From positions 1,302,001 through 1,366,000 of the forward strand of contig JACGCN010000006.1 of NCBI GenBank assembly GCA_014905825.1: 64,000 bases of DNA, read 5' to 3'. Under the pieces are notes generated by a model. The model searched no databases. It had not been told where the DNA came from and worked only from the letters and a program-made list of their open reading frames with translations. The stretch comes from Lyophyllum atratum (lineage: Eukaryota > Basidiomycota > Agaricomycetes > Agaricales > Lyophyllaceae). A program made the position numbers and the translations under genes. Shown piece by piece: positions 43,104 to 55,339 of this stretch (positions are counted from its first letter, which is position 1; every line of letters starts with the position of its first letter).

Positions 43104-43893
43104 ATGACCAGGGGCCGTAAGAAAGATCTAACCATACCTCCGACCCGCGCTCTCGTCCAGCAAAGGGATTATCGCGCCCGGCGAGCTCAATATGTCGCCG
43201 AGCTGGAGGAACGCGTTCATAAGGCAGAAGAAGAGAATATCCAACTGAGAAACGAACTCGCAGCCGCGCGCGCTGGTCAAGCCGGTCCACCGCTGGCGTT
43301 GGATTCTCAGACTGTACGCCGAAACGCTTGTTTACTGGCCGATAAGCTCATACAATTTTTAGGCACATGCATCCTCAGAGTTAATGCATAATCTGTCGGT
43401 CGCATCAGCCTCCCTCGCTCGATTCCATCAGTTGGCCTTTCATGAACCACATCATATCTCCCAAAGCAGTCGGCCCTCTGTTGAATCGTCAAATCACCCT
43501 TTTTCTCAGCGTTCAGCCGCTACGGCGAATATCCTACGACCCGCCTCATTTCCGTCTCCCGCACCATCACCACCTTATGTATATCCCGTTCCCAGCCTCT
43601 CAAGTAATCAAGGCTATAACCCGCCTCGGAGGAAGCGACTTTATAGGGAGGATTCTCCAGAATCTGTTGTCAGTCGTTCCGACGACATAACTCACTCTCG
43701 ACCACAGAGCAGAAGTTCAAGTCACGACTCTGACTGCTGTGGGGGAATAATGGACTGCCGCGATCTGATTGAACGCGTCGATGCCAGTGGCGCAAGCAAC
43801 AGCCACGATCCTCAAAGCCCAAGAACAAATCGCCCACGGACAGAGTCACTAGAGTTTTCTGCGTTACGCCGCGATATGCAACGTAATTATTAG
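43104..43893 (+). CDS. bZIP transcription factor with atypical basic region
   Basis: Two exons (43104-43313 and 43363-43893) give 246 residues. The N-terminus is the DNA-binding domain: RGRKKDLTIPPTRALVQQRDYRARRAQYVAELEERVHKAEEENIQLRNELAAARAG. The heptad leucine-type positions (L, V, I, L) follow the basic part. The invariant bZIP Asn of the N-x7-R motif is replaced: the stretch reads QQRDYRARR. The rest is Ser/Pro-rich with a basic patch (NPPRRKRLYRED), a DCCGG motif with adjacent Cys, and a charged C-terminus. Fungal bZIPs of this type exist in basidiomycetes as I recall, but the target genes are unknown. An ATG upstream (43035-43103) is not in frame with a better start. Confidence 0.85.
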
Positions 43894-44858
43894 TACGTGC
43901 TTTCCGTGCTCCGTCGCGGGTGCAATCCGTTCTAGTCGATATGCATAGGATCAAGTCAAATATCTTTTCTCTGTTCTGGTAGTCATGTGCACAATAGCGT
44001 ACTTGTATTGCAATTATGTAGTATCAATAACTTCTTCGTCACAAGGATGTAATTCTGACCGTCTGTTTATACACTGTTCTGTTCCAATTGTCCGTTCTCG
44101 AGTTGTTGCCAATTTAGTCGATGGCTGAGGAAGAGAGCCAGCCATGTTTTAACCAGGGGTCCGAAGGTTGCGGCAAGCGCTTGATCAGAACCACACGCCA
44201 TAGAGGGCAATAGCCAATTCCTATCGCATAGACGTTCAGCTGTCCCAAGTCGTGTAATGGATGAAATAAAACTCACCAAATAATTGCTCCCCGTAGTAAA
44301 GGACCGCACCACAGCGTAGCTACTGGATGGTCGAGAACCCTTTGCGTCGGATAGTATGCTAGGGCAATTGCGGCCGACCGCGGTGGGCAAATGTGACTAA
44401 GTAAGATGGTATATGGCAGCCTGGGGGAGAAGGGGTTGGGGAGGGGGGGGGGGGGGGGGCGAAAGCAGAGGAAAGACTTTTTTGTTTAAATAGCACACAT
44501 CGTATGACGATCCAGAGTTGAGAGGGATGCCCAGATATTTGAGAAATCAAGTTGACTCGTGGCACGGCGTACAGACACAGGATACTATACCCCAAGGTGG
44601 CTGCACTCCTTCATGCGGAGGAAATTCAGGTGCTTTGCCTTCCGCTGATTTTTTTTCAAAGACGCTTGAAGAAGCGGGAGATATGGAGGGTAAGGGAAAT
44701 AAAGAGGTACGGAAAGCTGTTACTCTTCTTGATTTCGAATATTATCAAATTCAATTTCGCATGACTAGGGATACATGATGAGCAAAAGTCGTAATTATAC
44801 AAGAGTCATAAATACAGCAAGTGACCTTCACACAGAAAAAGATGCAAAAGCCGGAACG
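43894..44858. other. Intergenic region with a long G tract
   Basis: About 965 bases between the bZIP stop and the BUB2 stop (minus). Only small frames are present. It holds a run of 17 G (44443-44459) preceded by G-rich sequence, and a TATA-like AT-rich part toward 44780. Confidence 0.5.
44443..44459. repeat. Homopolymer run of 17 G
   Basis: A mononucleotide tract in a G-rich context (44421-44459). It could form a G-quadruplex or be an assembly-length uncertainty; no coding role is visible. Confidence 0.7.
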
Positions 44859-46101
44859 TCAGGATGCTTCGATCTCGTAAGGATGTTTTACAAGTTCATC
44901 GTAAAGTTCGGCGGGAAGGTCTCGAACCAGGGTAACAGCGATGCCAATAACGGGAAGAGCTTCCAGGTCCGGGAAAGTGCGAAGCAGACGCATCGGGCTG
45001 GCGGATGAAGTGAGCACACAATACACATAGGAAGACAGACACGAACCTGGAGGACTTCATGACATCGTCTCTCATGAGCAATAGTTGTGCGATTACGCAG
45101 AGCACATTGAGATGAACGCCAAAGGCAAGAAGGAAGTCCCAGAGCTGGAGTACCTGATTGAGGGGTGGCGTACAAGCGCATAACGTCAGGACCGCTGGAG
45201 GAGAATCCTTGAGTCTTGAGCACTATTGACATGGGTAGCAGGCGAACGGAAATGGCATACATGGAAACGCGTAAATTTCTGCAGACAGGTTCTTCGATCG
45301 CAGATGCGCGAAAAGTTCAGGATCAACAATCTTCAAGCAGCGATCTAGGAGCTGTGGACACATGATCAAAAGAAGAAATTATCAGACGCAGTCGGAGAAC
45401 ATACCTTCAGTCCTCTGTGAACTCCTTCAAGCGTGGGCTGGACGTACAGTGGACACGACTCCTCGATAAATTTGGAGAAACAAAAAAACGCTTCGAGCTC
45501 TGATGGCATGGTATACAGGAACGGCGCGGCTAGAACATTCATCCCTTGCACGTATGTGAACCCAAGTTGCTGTGTTTCTTGTTTATCTGCAAGGCAATGT
45601 TGAAGACGCGTGTTGTTTATCCGCTGAAATTAATCGAACCATAGTTTCGCCACACGAAGGCATCCAGCAACCGCACAAGCATATCTTCCCGAACACGCTC
45701 CTTGAATCCTCTATCTGTTGCTAGTGTTCTGCATCCGTGCGTGAGTTGCTGGAAATGCAAGAATGAGATCGGCTTACCGGAATGTGTCGTTCCTGATCTT
45801 CTCTCGAACCTCACAAGGTCCACGCGCCACATACTCAATGAAAGTCTTTGCAGGGAGCTCTGAAACACGAAGGAGAATCTTCCATATCCGAGGCCGGAGG
45901 GTTGGATCCTGTTCGCAGTGAGTTTTGGTCAAATGGCAGCATATTATGTTCATGTACCACTGAAGATGGAATGCCCTCGACAAGTATCAGGCGTCGTAGT
46001 TTCTTGGTGCCGTCATCGAGTTCTCCGGAGGATCTGGATTTTGAGGCAACCTTTGTCTGGTTGAGAATCTTATTGAACGAGTGTGCAGTTGCAGTTGACA
46101 T
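44859..46101 (-). CDS. BUB2: BUB2-like TBC-domain GTPase-activating protein
   Basis: Multi-exon gene starting MSTATAHSFNKILNQTKVASKSRSSGELDDGTKKLRRLILVEGIP. The TBC domain follows: DPTLRPRIWKILLRVSELPAKTFIEYVARGPCEV, REKIRNDTFRTLATDRGFKERV, LVRLLDAFVW, TYVQGMNVLAAPFLYTMPSELEAFFCFSKFIEESCPLYVQPTLEGVHRGLK, VLQLWDFLLAFGVHLNVLCVIAQLLLMRDD. The end is LLRTFPDLEALPVIGIAVTLVRDLPAELYDELVKHPYEIEAS. The RIWKILL segment and YVQGMN (Gln finger) are TBC landmarks. In yeast, Bub2-Bfa1 (Cdc16-Byr4 in fission yeast) restrains mitotic exit and septation by acting on Tem1/Spg1. Its start lies 93 bases from the divergent AP-4 gene. Confidence 0.9.
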
Positions 46102-46194
46102 GCGAGTTCTGGGCGGTGTTTGGTGCAGCTTGTCTGACGCTCTCCTTGGATCACATGGATCGTTCCTAGTACTAGTACCCATGCACTTCACTCC

Positions 46195-49100
46195 ATGGAG
46201 GTTCCCTTTATTTCTTCTGGTGCGAGCAGTAGAGCTCATTACTCCCTGGTCCGAAAAATCGAGTATGCCGACTCAACCCAGTCGGCAAACCAGCACTTGG
46301 TGACTGAGATAGAGTCAATACGTCGTCAGCTCGCCGATCCCGCGCTCTCCCTTGTTCGTAATTTGGTGTGCGTATCTTGGTTATTCTGTGCTGACTTGTC
46401 CTGTAGGATGAATGCCGAAATTGCTTGATTCTCCTTCTCTACTGTTATATGAACGTGTCGCATGGATTCCTCGCTCTTGACGCGTTCAACTTCGCGTTAT
46501 CCCATGCCATTACCCTGGCTGAGGCAGGCCGGACTATCACTCACAAGAGGATAGGTGATCCTTTCGTACCCTGATCAGTGCGTCTGATATCCTTACACAC
46601 TGTCGCAGGGTATCTATTTTGTGCTGAAGTCATGCCTCCCCACCACGAGCTACAGTTGATGCTGGTCAATACGCTGCGCAAGGTATAGATGGACCATACT
46701 ATTGACTACGCTATCTAACAAGGCATTAGGATTTAGAACACGAAAGTATACCCCGGATATGTCTTGCATTGGAAAACGTGATTGCCTCGTCAAATGAAGA
46801 CCTTGTTCCTGCGGTTCAGTCTAGAATTCACGACCTTTTGTGGCATAACTCGTCAGTATGTATTCTAATGATCATATTTGCTCATCTTAACGGTGTTGGA
46901 TTTCTAATATGGCATATAGACCGCACATACGTCGACGCGCACTACTAGCGTTACGTTCATTAGCTCGTCATCAGCCTGAATGGCTGTCGGGAATGGGCCG
47001 TGAGATAGTGAATCGGGTAGAGGATCCCCATCCCTCAGTCGCAAGCGCTGCCTTGGTGTTGTCCACTCATCTTGCCGAGGTACTCCTCTTCGTTATTGCA
47101 TTTCCAAATCTCACTGATGAATTAGATCAAGGAACTTGCCCCAGATGCACGATTGGTTGTCAACAACAGTTTGACGACGATACCATTAAATCTCTCGTTA
47201 TACAAACCTTGGTTGCTCATTAGAATACTTCACACACTCTTCTTTCTTGGGTAGGTGCAGTCTTTGATGATATCAGTGAACGGTTTACATGAGCTACCCA
47301 ACTTGCGCTAGGCTATCTGAAGATAATATTCCGACCGTCTTGGAACTCATCCGCTCCTCTTCAAAGTCCCGCGACGGTGGTCTGTTACTTCTTACTCTTT
47401 TATTTTCACGTTCATTGACTATGGCCAACCCTTAGCGACATTACGTGGAGCCTTCCTATTACTATCAAAGATTTCCCCTAGGACCTTGCTGTCATTTACG
47501 CCGGTTGAAGTCGAATCTCCCATTCAAAGCATCCGCCCATTCCTCATTTCGCACGATCCCAACGATATATATCTTTTCTTGTCGTGTTTGGAGTGCTTAG
47601 ATCCCTTGTTATGGGGAGGAACCTCGCCGGACGCGCTCGCCATTCTAGATGGTTGGGAAGTCGAACGAATCATGCAGTTCTTGGACTCACCTGATGCCCT
47701 TATCCGCCGAACGGTAAGCACAAGAACGCCTTATTTCTTATCTTGTGTTCAGTTTCAGTGTAGACCCTTAGAGTTTTGAACAGCGTCGATCTAGGTATTG
47801 TTGCGTCTTATTATTCGCAGGCCGTCGAGAACATTCCACTTGGTCTATCCATCGATGACATGGATGGGTATGTGGTTCGGTTAATGGAAATCGTGGAAAC
47901 ACATTCTGGAGAGAATGGCGAGCAATATGCTCGAGATCTAAAGAACCTGCTTGTGCAAGTAGAGCAGACCTCCCCTAGAGACCATCTTGTTTCAGACAAA
48001 GTCGTGGAGATAGTCTTAAATCACTTCCGCAACGGTGAGTACTAGGTAAAAATGTTTTGTCTTGGGCCTACTGACACGCCTCTTTCAAGCTAATACAGAC
48101 TTCCGCGTCGGGTTCCCCGCTACGATGCTCACCTTTGTGGTAGATGCCGACTTGACTCCTCCACAAACGATGATGGTCATCATCGCAGCGTTGGCCACTG
48201 AACAGTGTGGGAAACTGTCTATTCCACCACTGGACCTTCTGCAAGGATTCGCGTCCAAGTTAACGCCGTGCCATCGTGAGCTGACTGATGTACCCAATAA
48301 CTGGACAGTCTGACACGTGAACAGCTTCCGTGAAAGACGCATGTCTATTGGCGATGATGCGTGTCGCGGCGGATTGTGATGATATACCTTTGTCCATCAT
48401 ACAATCTGTCGCAGACTTAGGTCAGAACTCAAGACGGCATATCCGGCAGGTAGAGTGGTTCATTGTGCGCGCAACGTCGGATTTAACGAGTCTTCTAGCG
48501 TTGCGAGCAATTCGTGACCCTTGCCAAGGACAAGACCGCCCTTGCCGAAATAGTAAAAAATGCACGATCGTCATCCGTAAGCCATCCTTACTGCAAATGT
48601 GGCGTGGCGTGCTGACATTCTTGTAGCTTCCTGACTTTTTAGCAGCGCTCCAGGATCGATCTAATCAGCGCCCACCAACATCGCCGCCTGCTGCGCCGTC
48701 TTCAAGTCGGATCCTGTCATCCAGCAAGCTCCGCTATAACGCATATGATACCCCAATCCCAGGACCGAAATTACGCACTCGTGAATCATCCAGGTCACCC
48801 TATTCTCCTCGAAGCTCTCGCCTGGAGACACTTTCCGACAGTGGCCACGACCCGTTGCCTCGTGTTAGCTCAAGGCTATCGGTGTCTTCGGCAGATCCAC
48901 TATCAAGAACTATGACTCCTGGCGACCTGACGCTGGCAGCCAATCGACAGGAGCTAGAAAACATGGATCATTCACTTGACAAAGACCTAGACAACGAACT
49001 CGTTTCACGAACTCCTCCAAGACTTGAGACATCGACAGAGCCTTCCATTGACGACTTCGTACGTACGCTCTTACATCAGAAAACAGAGAGCGTCATTTTT

Positions 49101-49549
49101 GACAGTTAGTCAAAGAGGTCCCATGTCGACCTTATTTTATTAGATTCACCCTTCGTCTCCGATCCTGCAGACGCAGTTTTAGACTCGACTGCTGAAGACG
49201 AGGTGGACTTTGGGGCACTGTGGGACTCTATTGAGGATGGTGATGCGCGAGGTTGGTACAATGCATCCATCGATGATGCAGTTCGGCGCCTGCAAGGTCT
49301 CCGGCACATGCGGTCACAGGTGATTTCTATGGATCAGCCACCATTTATAGGTGCGGACTTCAGTGTCAAGTTGTCAGGACGCCTTACTGAGGTCGAACAG
49401 GTGACTTGAAGGTGATTCTTTGTTCAAGACATGTGCAAGCGGTGCTCCGTCTTCGGGAGTCAGACGAGGACAGCTGTTTGTGGAGGCTGCGATGCGCGGA
49501 CGTGAAGACGTGTGCGCAGGTGAAAGATGTATTTACAGTAGATGTGTAG
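46195..49549 (+). CDS. AP-4 complex epsilon-like large adaptin
   Basis: Many short exons from MEVPFISSGASSRAHYSLVRKIEYADS (46195). The adaptin N-terminal repeats follow: LVTEIESIRRQLADP, LILLLYCYMNVSHGFLALDAFNFALSHAITLAEA, RIGYLFCAEVMPPHHELQLMLVNTLRKDLEH, RICLALENVIASSNEDLVPAVQSRIHDLLWHN, RRALLALRSLARHQPEWL and VASAALVLSTHLAE. The style (GYLFCAE.., LVNTLRKDL) fits gamma/epsilon adaptins; epsilon of AP-4 is my best guess, AP-1 gamma the alternative. AP-4 buds vesicles from the trans-Golgi. The C-terminus after a Ser/Pro linker reads GDLKVILCSRHVQAVLRLRESDEDSCLWRLRC. It is reached by a 50-nt intron (49351-49400), giving stop TAG 49547-49549. Confidence 0.8.
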
Positions 49550-50057
49550 TAGTGACTAGTGGATACATAAGTAGATGGCGTGGTATGACAAGTTGTCGGT
49601 CCCAAGTGGATAAGACCACGGTTGTCGGATCATACGGCGTGGGAAAGCGGTGCATTGTACATAATGAGAAGAGGATGTTCAATTTTTCAGCGACCCCAAC
49701 AACAGCGTCTTCGCAATAAACCTCCGCAATCTATGCTTGTTCTTCTTCCTTGGTACGCAGACTGCGCTTATCCACGCTGTTCAAGCCCTTATTTACCTCT
49801 TTTCCTTGCAGCCTGAGACACAAGATTACCGTTCTCTTTGGACCCCTTGCCTTCCTCCTCGTTGACACGGACAGACCGCCTTAGGGCTCCCCGAGCGTTT
49901 GAATCATCTGACGCACAATCACTCGACCTTTCTCTGCTTATCGATGGGATAATTTCTCTCTTTCTCCTCGGAAGGTTGGAACTTGCCCCCCTTTGACATA
50001 GACCGCTAGACATAGAATTTAACTCCCAATACCGGCACCTTGCTCCCATCCTCAACA
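49550..50057. other. Intergenic region
   Basis: About 510 bases without a supported gene. It probably holds the 3' region of the AP-4 gene and the promoter and leader of the next gene. Confidence 0.5.
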
Positions 50058-51744
50058 ATGATGAATGTACTCAAACACCCGTCTTTTTTCCGTCCTTCCA
50101 GTCGACCCTCCTCCCCTCCTTTCATGACTTCATCAGTCTCTCCACCCACCTCTCGCCCAGGCTCCAGCAATGGCTTGGAGCGGGGACCCCGTTCCCTCAA
50201 CAAGTTGTCCTTGAGCAACTTCCGACGCCCCTCTCCAGCTCCAGGTGCTGCTGGCAATACGGTTCCAACCACCCTCGTCCAGGATGGAACTTACCTGGAG
50301 ATGCTCAGCTTGAAGCTTAGCGAAGCCGTTTCCAAGTCGCTTGCTCAGCCTACAGGTCCAGCCGCTGCCAACGAGCAGCTTTCCGGGAAGCGTCCGATAC
50401 CTCAGGGTCGCGGGCACGCCCTTGGTGCTCTCATCGCTTCGTGTGTTTTCTTGCTTCGGTCATTTCGATCATTTTAATTTATGAATCTTCGTCAGGGAAC
50501 TTAAGGCCACGCAAGAGTCGCCACATCTGCACAGGGCCATTCTTCGCTCGTTGCACCGTCCCCTGTCTGTTCTGCTGACAAACCTGTCTGCGCATCTCCT
50601 CCCCCTCATCTCATCGCCTGCTTTCCAGCATGCACCTGCACCCACGGTGCAATCACCCAACCCAAATCCGACGCAGCTACATGCCATTGCCATTGCTACT
50701 TTCGTCGGCGAGCTGCTCGAAACGTTCGACGAGCTGGATCTGGGAACGGACGTTGATTTACGGGGTGACGGCTTGAAAACGATCCGCGAAGGCCTCGTCT
50801 CTCTGATCAACAGGGTCATCGGTCCACTAGTTGCCTCGATTCGCAATGAACTGATGCCTCTTCTTGAGGCACTTGAGACACCCAGTTCGCTAATTGGGAC
50901 TAGGGTCACTCCTGGTGTTAAAGCACCGGCTGCCCCGCATGCTTCCATCGTAGCACTGCAGGCAATCATGCCCATATATGCGAAGGCCATTGCACGTTAT
51001 ACCACCTCCGCTGCGTCCCAGACGACGCTCGCCACTTTCCTTATATCCATCGCGTGGCGTGGGTTGGTCTCTCTGGCGCACCGACCTTATATGCCTGCTT
51101 CACCCCAAGCGTCGCCTACATTAATACCGATCGCGATCAAGAAAAGTCGTGGAACAACCACACCTCCGGTGACGCCTCCCTCAGCGAGATTCAATATCAA
51201 ACTCCCTCCTTCGCGACCCCCATCCCCGCCGCTACTTCTCGTGCGAGCTACAGCAGCAGCCGACGCTCGCGCCCTCTTCGATCTGCTTAGCCTATTCCCA
51301 CTACCCACGGGTGGGAAGGAAGCCACAAGGCTGGCTCGAGAGGTTGTCAACGATGCTTTCGAAGGCCTCAAAGCATTACCTCCGCTCCTTGACGCGGTTC
51401 ATAGTCTGCCGTCGTCAAAGGTTGAATCAGAGCAGGGCTTAAACGAAGTAGCAAGAGAGCTTGAAATTCTCGCTACGGAGGTTCCCCTGCTTATCGCCCT
51501 GCCGGTCGTCCTGCAGGCTCCCGTGAACGGGATATCAGCCAACATATCAGTTGGAAATATGATTGGCCTTACAGAGGACCAATACAGAAGGCAGTGCTTG
51601 TCTGGTTTCGGGCGAGCAGAAGAATGCTCAACTACCGTTGCCCTTCGGGTCCTCGACGCTCTGGGCACAAACCCGGATGCTCATCCTATTATATCGCGAT
51701 GGTTAGAAATGGAGATCGCGGAAGAGTTGGAGCATGCCAACTAA
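50058..51744 (+). CDS. Orphan helical protein with Ser/Pro-rich N-terminus
   Basis: Two exons (start 50058, intron around 50440-50494, then to stop 51742-51744) give about 540 residues. The first 90 residues are Ser/Pro/Arg-rich (FFRPSSRPSSPPFMTSSVSPPTSRP, LSNFRRPSPAP). From TYLEMLSLKLSEAVSKSLAQ onward the sequence is rich in hydrophobic helices: ELKATQESPHLHRAILRSLHRPLSVLLTNLSAHLLPLI, HAIAIATFVGELLETFDELDLG, GLVSLINRVIGPLVASIRNELMPLLEAL. A Pro-rich break (TTPPVTPPSARFNIKLPPSRPPSPP) separates a second helical part ending WLEMEIAEELEHAN. It looks like an all-helical repeat (HEAT-like) protein, but I do not recognise the family. ATG 50058 and 50061 are adjacent and in frame. Confidence 0.8.
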
Positions 51745-52563
51745 TTTTCACGCACTCTTCGCTCTCTGTCATCCTCATTTTCTGTAGCTTCGTGTTTCTA
51801 GACATTGTTATCTGTTAAGTATTTCGGCATAGACATGATAGTTATTGGGCCTTCTGCTACTTCTTCTCGGGGTAGTACGTCTGGTACTTGCTACTAGCTG
51901 TAGTTTCTTTGCTTGCTCAATGCACCATCTGAACTTCATGCTTACCCACGTCCACCGAGTCGATAGTCTCGTTGTTGTCTAACCTTTCTATGCCTACAGC
52001 AATCTCTTGTGACGATGACGAATGTCTGCCCAAGGCGTCTTCGCTACCGAACGCCGAACGATAGGGTACGCATGGCCTGGAGCAACGTAGCGACTGCCTT
52101 TGTCCTCGTGTGTTCAAGGCATCCAGACCCAGTTGGACCACTCATTGTTGATAGCTTGTACGCACCCTGTGGAGCAAGGACATGCGGATAGTCATAACTC
52201 ATAGTCTTTCAATATGTACGGTTACTGTACCGTTGATCCGATGATGGAAGTGCGAGCTTGTCAAGAGCCTTCAAAGAGCTTGTCGGTTGCATTCGATAAG
52301 ATGTTATGAAAAGGTTCACGTCAGCGAGATCGTCGCGTCGGGAAACGTGAGTTCCCCAATGCGTACAGGATGTTTAATATGACATACGCAGCCGAGCCAT
52401 GAGATACCAGGCAGCCATACGTTAGGTATCAGTCTCCGTGACTGGACGCTAAGAACAGACCCGCCAAGATAGAGTAGTATAAGATACATGCAGCCTAAGA
52501 CTGCTACTAACAGAAACAATACAAATCCAATCATCGGAAGCCTGCCGAATTACCAAGATACAT
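51745..52563. other. Convergent intergenic region
   Basis: About 820 bases between the orphan helical gene and the primase stop. Small frames only; nothing supported. Confidence 0.5.
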
Positions 52564-54103
52564 CTAGGCAGCTACTGAGCTAAACCAGAGGATAGAGCAG
52601 AAATGACACGGACCTCGTCCCCGCTTGTCCTGCCTTACTTGCTCCATCAATCTCAGAGCATGCTTGTCCAGCATATCGACATACGGCTTCAAGGAGGTTC
52701 TTTCCCAATCTGCAATAGGTGTGAGGCGTATGAAATAAAATAGGGAAGGAAATGGTACCAGAATGGTGTTCCCCAGGTTCACCCTCCGACCTGCCAACCA
52801 GATCTAATTCTTTCAGCAGCTGGCCGACAGTGGGCACGCTCTCCGGATCGAAGTCTTCCATGCGCTCGGGGTCAACCGGGACACAGACACGCCCAGTCTT
52901 AGGGTGAATGCAAAACGGCGCTTTCAACAAATGGTTCCTATGTTTAGATACTTCTGCATCTATACGAGGATACGTGTAGTGGAGAATGATGTCCTCCATC
53001 GCGGCGGCCATGGTCATCTAAGGGAATTATTAACAAACAATCTACACCTTGCAAATGGGAATGACATACGCGTTGCGCTGATCCCTTCTCATAACTATCC
53101 CTGATTTCTTTCTTAAGGTCTATCCACTTGTCTTCAGAGCAACGGGATGGATCCTCTGACCACTTGTCGCGAAGCTTCATTACAAGCTGAGAATCAGGAA
53201 TTTGTTGAAGCAGTGATTGGTAGCCTTCCTCCGACGCAAAGAGATCCTGGTCGGTGAGGACAAGTTCGGAAAATATTGTTGCAAGATGTTCCACAGCTGT
53301 CCTAAGGACTCGAGTGAGTTGTAATCTGATAATTGAATCGGATTAACGCACTGCAAGGAAGGTGGAAGCGAGCGGCCGTTGAGGCGCACATTCAGCTTTT
53401 TACTAGACTCCCGTCCACCATGTATCACGGTCATCCAATTGACAAGGGCCTTCCGCTGATCGTCAGTCAACTCCATGGCCTCTTTGTCTGATATCCACAG
53501 ATGAATACCACGTCTACCAGAATATACCCAGAGAAGGTGTTCATAGCCAAACTGTTCGCGTATTGATGTATGGAGAACTTGCACGGCTGCCGATATGAAC
53601 GCCCAACATCGCCTGCAGATGTCGTTACCCGAGCAGCATGTTCGGACAGGATCATAATCGGTCATATCGATGTCGAAAACGAGCTCGCGTTGCAGAGGGT
53701 TGAAGGTGCCGGGTCGAGCTGTCTTCCTATCCCTCGGCTCAAATATTTTCTTGAGACAGGAGGATCTCAACTGAGTCAGGAGGACTTACCTTGTGAGTAT
53801 ACACGGGTCCAATCTCAAATCGAGTCGGGTTGAGTTGGCAAACTTGTTTCTTCAGATCCTCGGCCGTATCGAAAGAGTTATAACGAAGGTACACGTCGCC
53901 TTGCAGCGTGAAAGCAAATTCGCGATGCGTGTAGAGACGCGTCGGTACGTGTTCGTGGTTCAGCCAATTGAAAATGGATTTGAAAGGGTAGAGACGACGA
54001 TAGAAGGCTAGCATGACCTCTGGGCGGAGATCTTCAGTGCTTTTTCAATAGATATCAGTATAGGCATACCGGGGGAGGTGTCAGCGGCTTCCGCAATGGC
54101 CAT
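52564..54103 (-). CDS. PRI1: DNA primase small (catalytic) subunit
   Basis: Starts MAIAEAADTSP (54103). Then come TEDLRPEVMLAFYRRLYPFKSIFNWLNH and PTRLYTHREFAFTLQGDVYLRYNSF, then GPVYTHK, RELVFDIDMTDYD (catalytic Asp triad region), CCSGNDICRRCW (zinc-binding Cys), HTSIREQFGYEHLLWVYSGRRGIHLWISD (SGRRGIH is diagnostic), LNGRSLPPSL, WIDLKKEIRDSYEKG, and the C-terminal PRIDAEVSKHRNHLLKAPFCIHPKTGRVCVPVD. All are hallmarks of the archaeo-eukaryotic primase. With the large subunit and Pol alpha it makes RNA primers at origins and on the lagging strand. The last residues (CHFCSILWFSSVAA) may be an unspliced intron read-through, so the exact C-terminus is uncertain. Confidence 0.95.
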
Positions 54104-55339
54104 GGTGGTGCAATGAAGAGGACTCTTCGGAAACGTGACTTTCCTGGTATTGCATGGTCACATCACCTGCACTCGACCGCGACTATCACGGACGCGTGAC
54201 TGCCATTTTTACTCGCTGATGCTCTGACTCTGGAGCTGAGTCACTGGCACTCAGATCTCTAAGTCTCCCATCGCTGAGACTGTCGAAAGACATTCAGACT
54301 GATCCCTTTGACAGAGGCGATGCGGTGAAGAGGTAAATTCGATAATCTCCGTATGTCTATGATCATTAATCTCATTTCAGGAGTCGCTTGGGCTGACGTT
54401 CCACGATGGGCCATTGGTTTCTCAAGAACCGACCAGTCGAATATGCAGTATCCTTTCAAGGCAGCGATGCTTAAGACCTCGCTTTTGGGCTAGAAGCAGG
54501 CGAAGATGATCGACTGTTCCGGGGCATCCTGATCCCGGTGTCTCTCAAGGCCTCACCCAGCTACTCACCGGGAAGATCTAGAGCAAGACCTACATCTACC
54601 CGGTCGAAAGTCTTCAGATCCGGTGCTTATTTGCTCCTGGAGTTAGCGCTCAATCTCGCCAATTTGAAATGCGCCACATCTTCGTTCCCCCCGCCTATCG
54701 CCGCCCCGCCACTACTGTCCCTCCTGCTTAAATACTCTTTTCTTGCCTCTTGAAAGTCATTTGTTGATATGCTACCTCAGACCGCCGATTCTTTGCCTCT
54801 TGTATGTTATTGCGTCTGTCTGTCATATCATGAAATTAGTTGTATTGATTTTCGCTAGCCATCATAGCCTGGATTTCACGCTCAATGCGGATGCCTGAAC
54901 CGACGTTCATAGTACTGCCAGGGTACGCTGCATCTCCAAATTTATAGCCGACTTCATCTTGGTACCCAATTAATTAATTTGAGGCCCTCGAGCCGCTATT
55001 CTCCAAAAGCTAAAACCACACCAACTGGTAGTCTTCTCCTCGAGTATTGAACTGCTTCTCTTGTGAATCTAAGGATATATGTAACCATTGGAAATTGCAG
55101 ACGAAAGTCTGTGCTGAATCAATCGAATCAATCATAATCCAACCCTTCGTGCCACTTGACTTTTCACAAAAACGACGAGAGTAAGCAAGACATATTAATC
55201 GGGACGGCACGGTTATCAAGATATACATAGTGGTACAGGTACGCAAAAGGGGAATCATCAGCAGGTCGGAAAGGAGAATTATCGGAATGAGTGTCCGAGC
55301 ACCTCAGTTTCATCTCATAAGTGTGGCGTGGCTGGTAAT
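54104..55339. other. Gene-free stretch of about 1.2 kb
   Basis: Frames at 54538-54753 and minus 55258-55010 have no domain. The pieces around 54480-54740 look protein-like but in changing frames, perhaps a decayed gene. Nothing firm. Confidence 0.4.

Noticed and set aside
49351..49410. Apparent frameshift near the end of the AP-4 epsilon-like gene (LRLRESDEDSCLWRLRC appears in another frame after a stop)
   Set aside because: A 50-nt intron (GTGCGG donor, TACTGA branch-like site, AACAG acceptor) in the right phase joins the frames, so no damage is needed; the stop moves to 49549.
54480..54760. Possible small gene (GAYLLLELALNLANLK and GVSAQSRQFEMRHIFVPPAYRRP in neighbouring frames)
   Set aside because: No start, no consistent splice chain and no recognisable family; left as unannotated.
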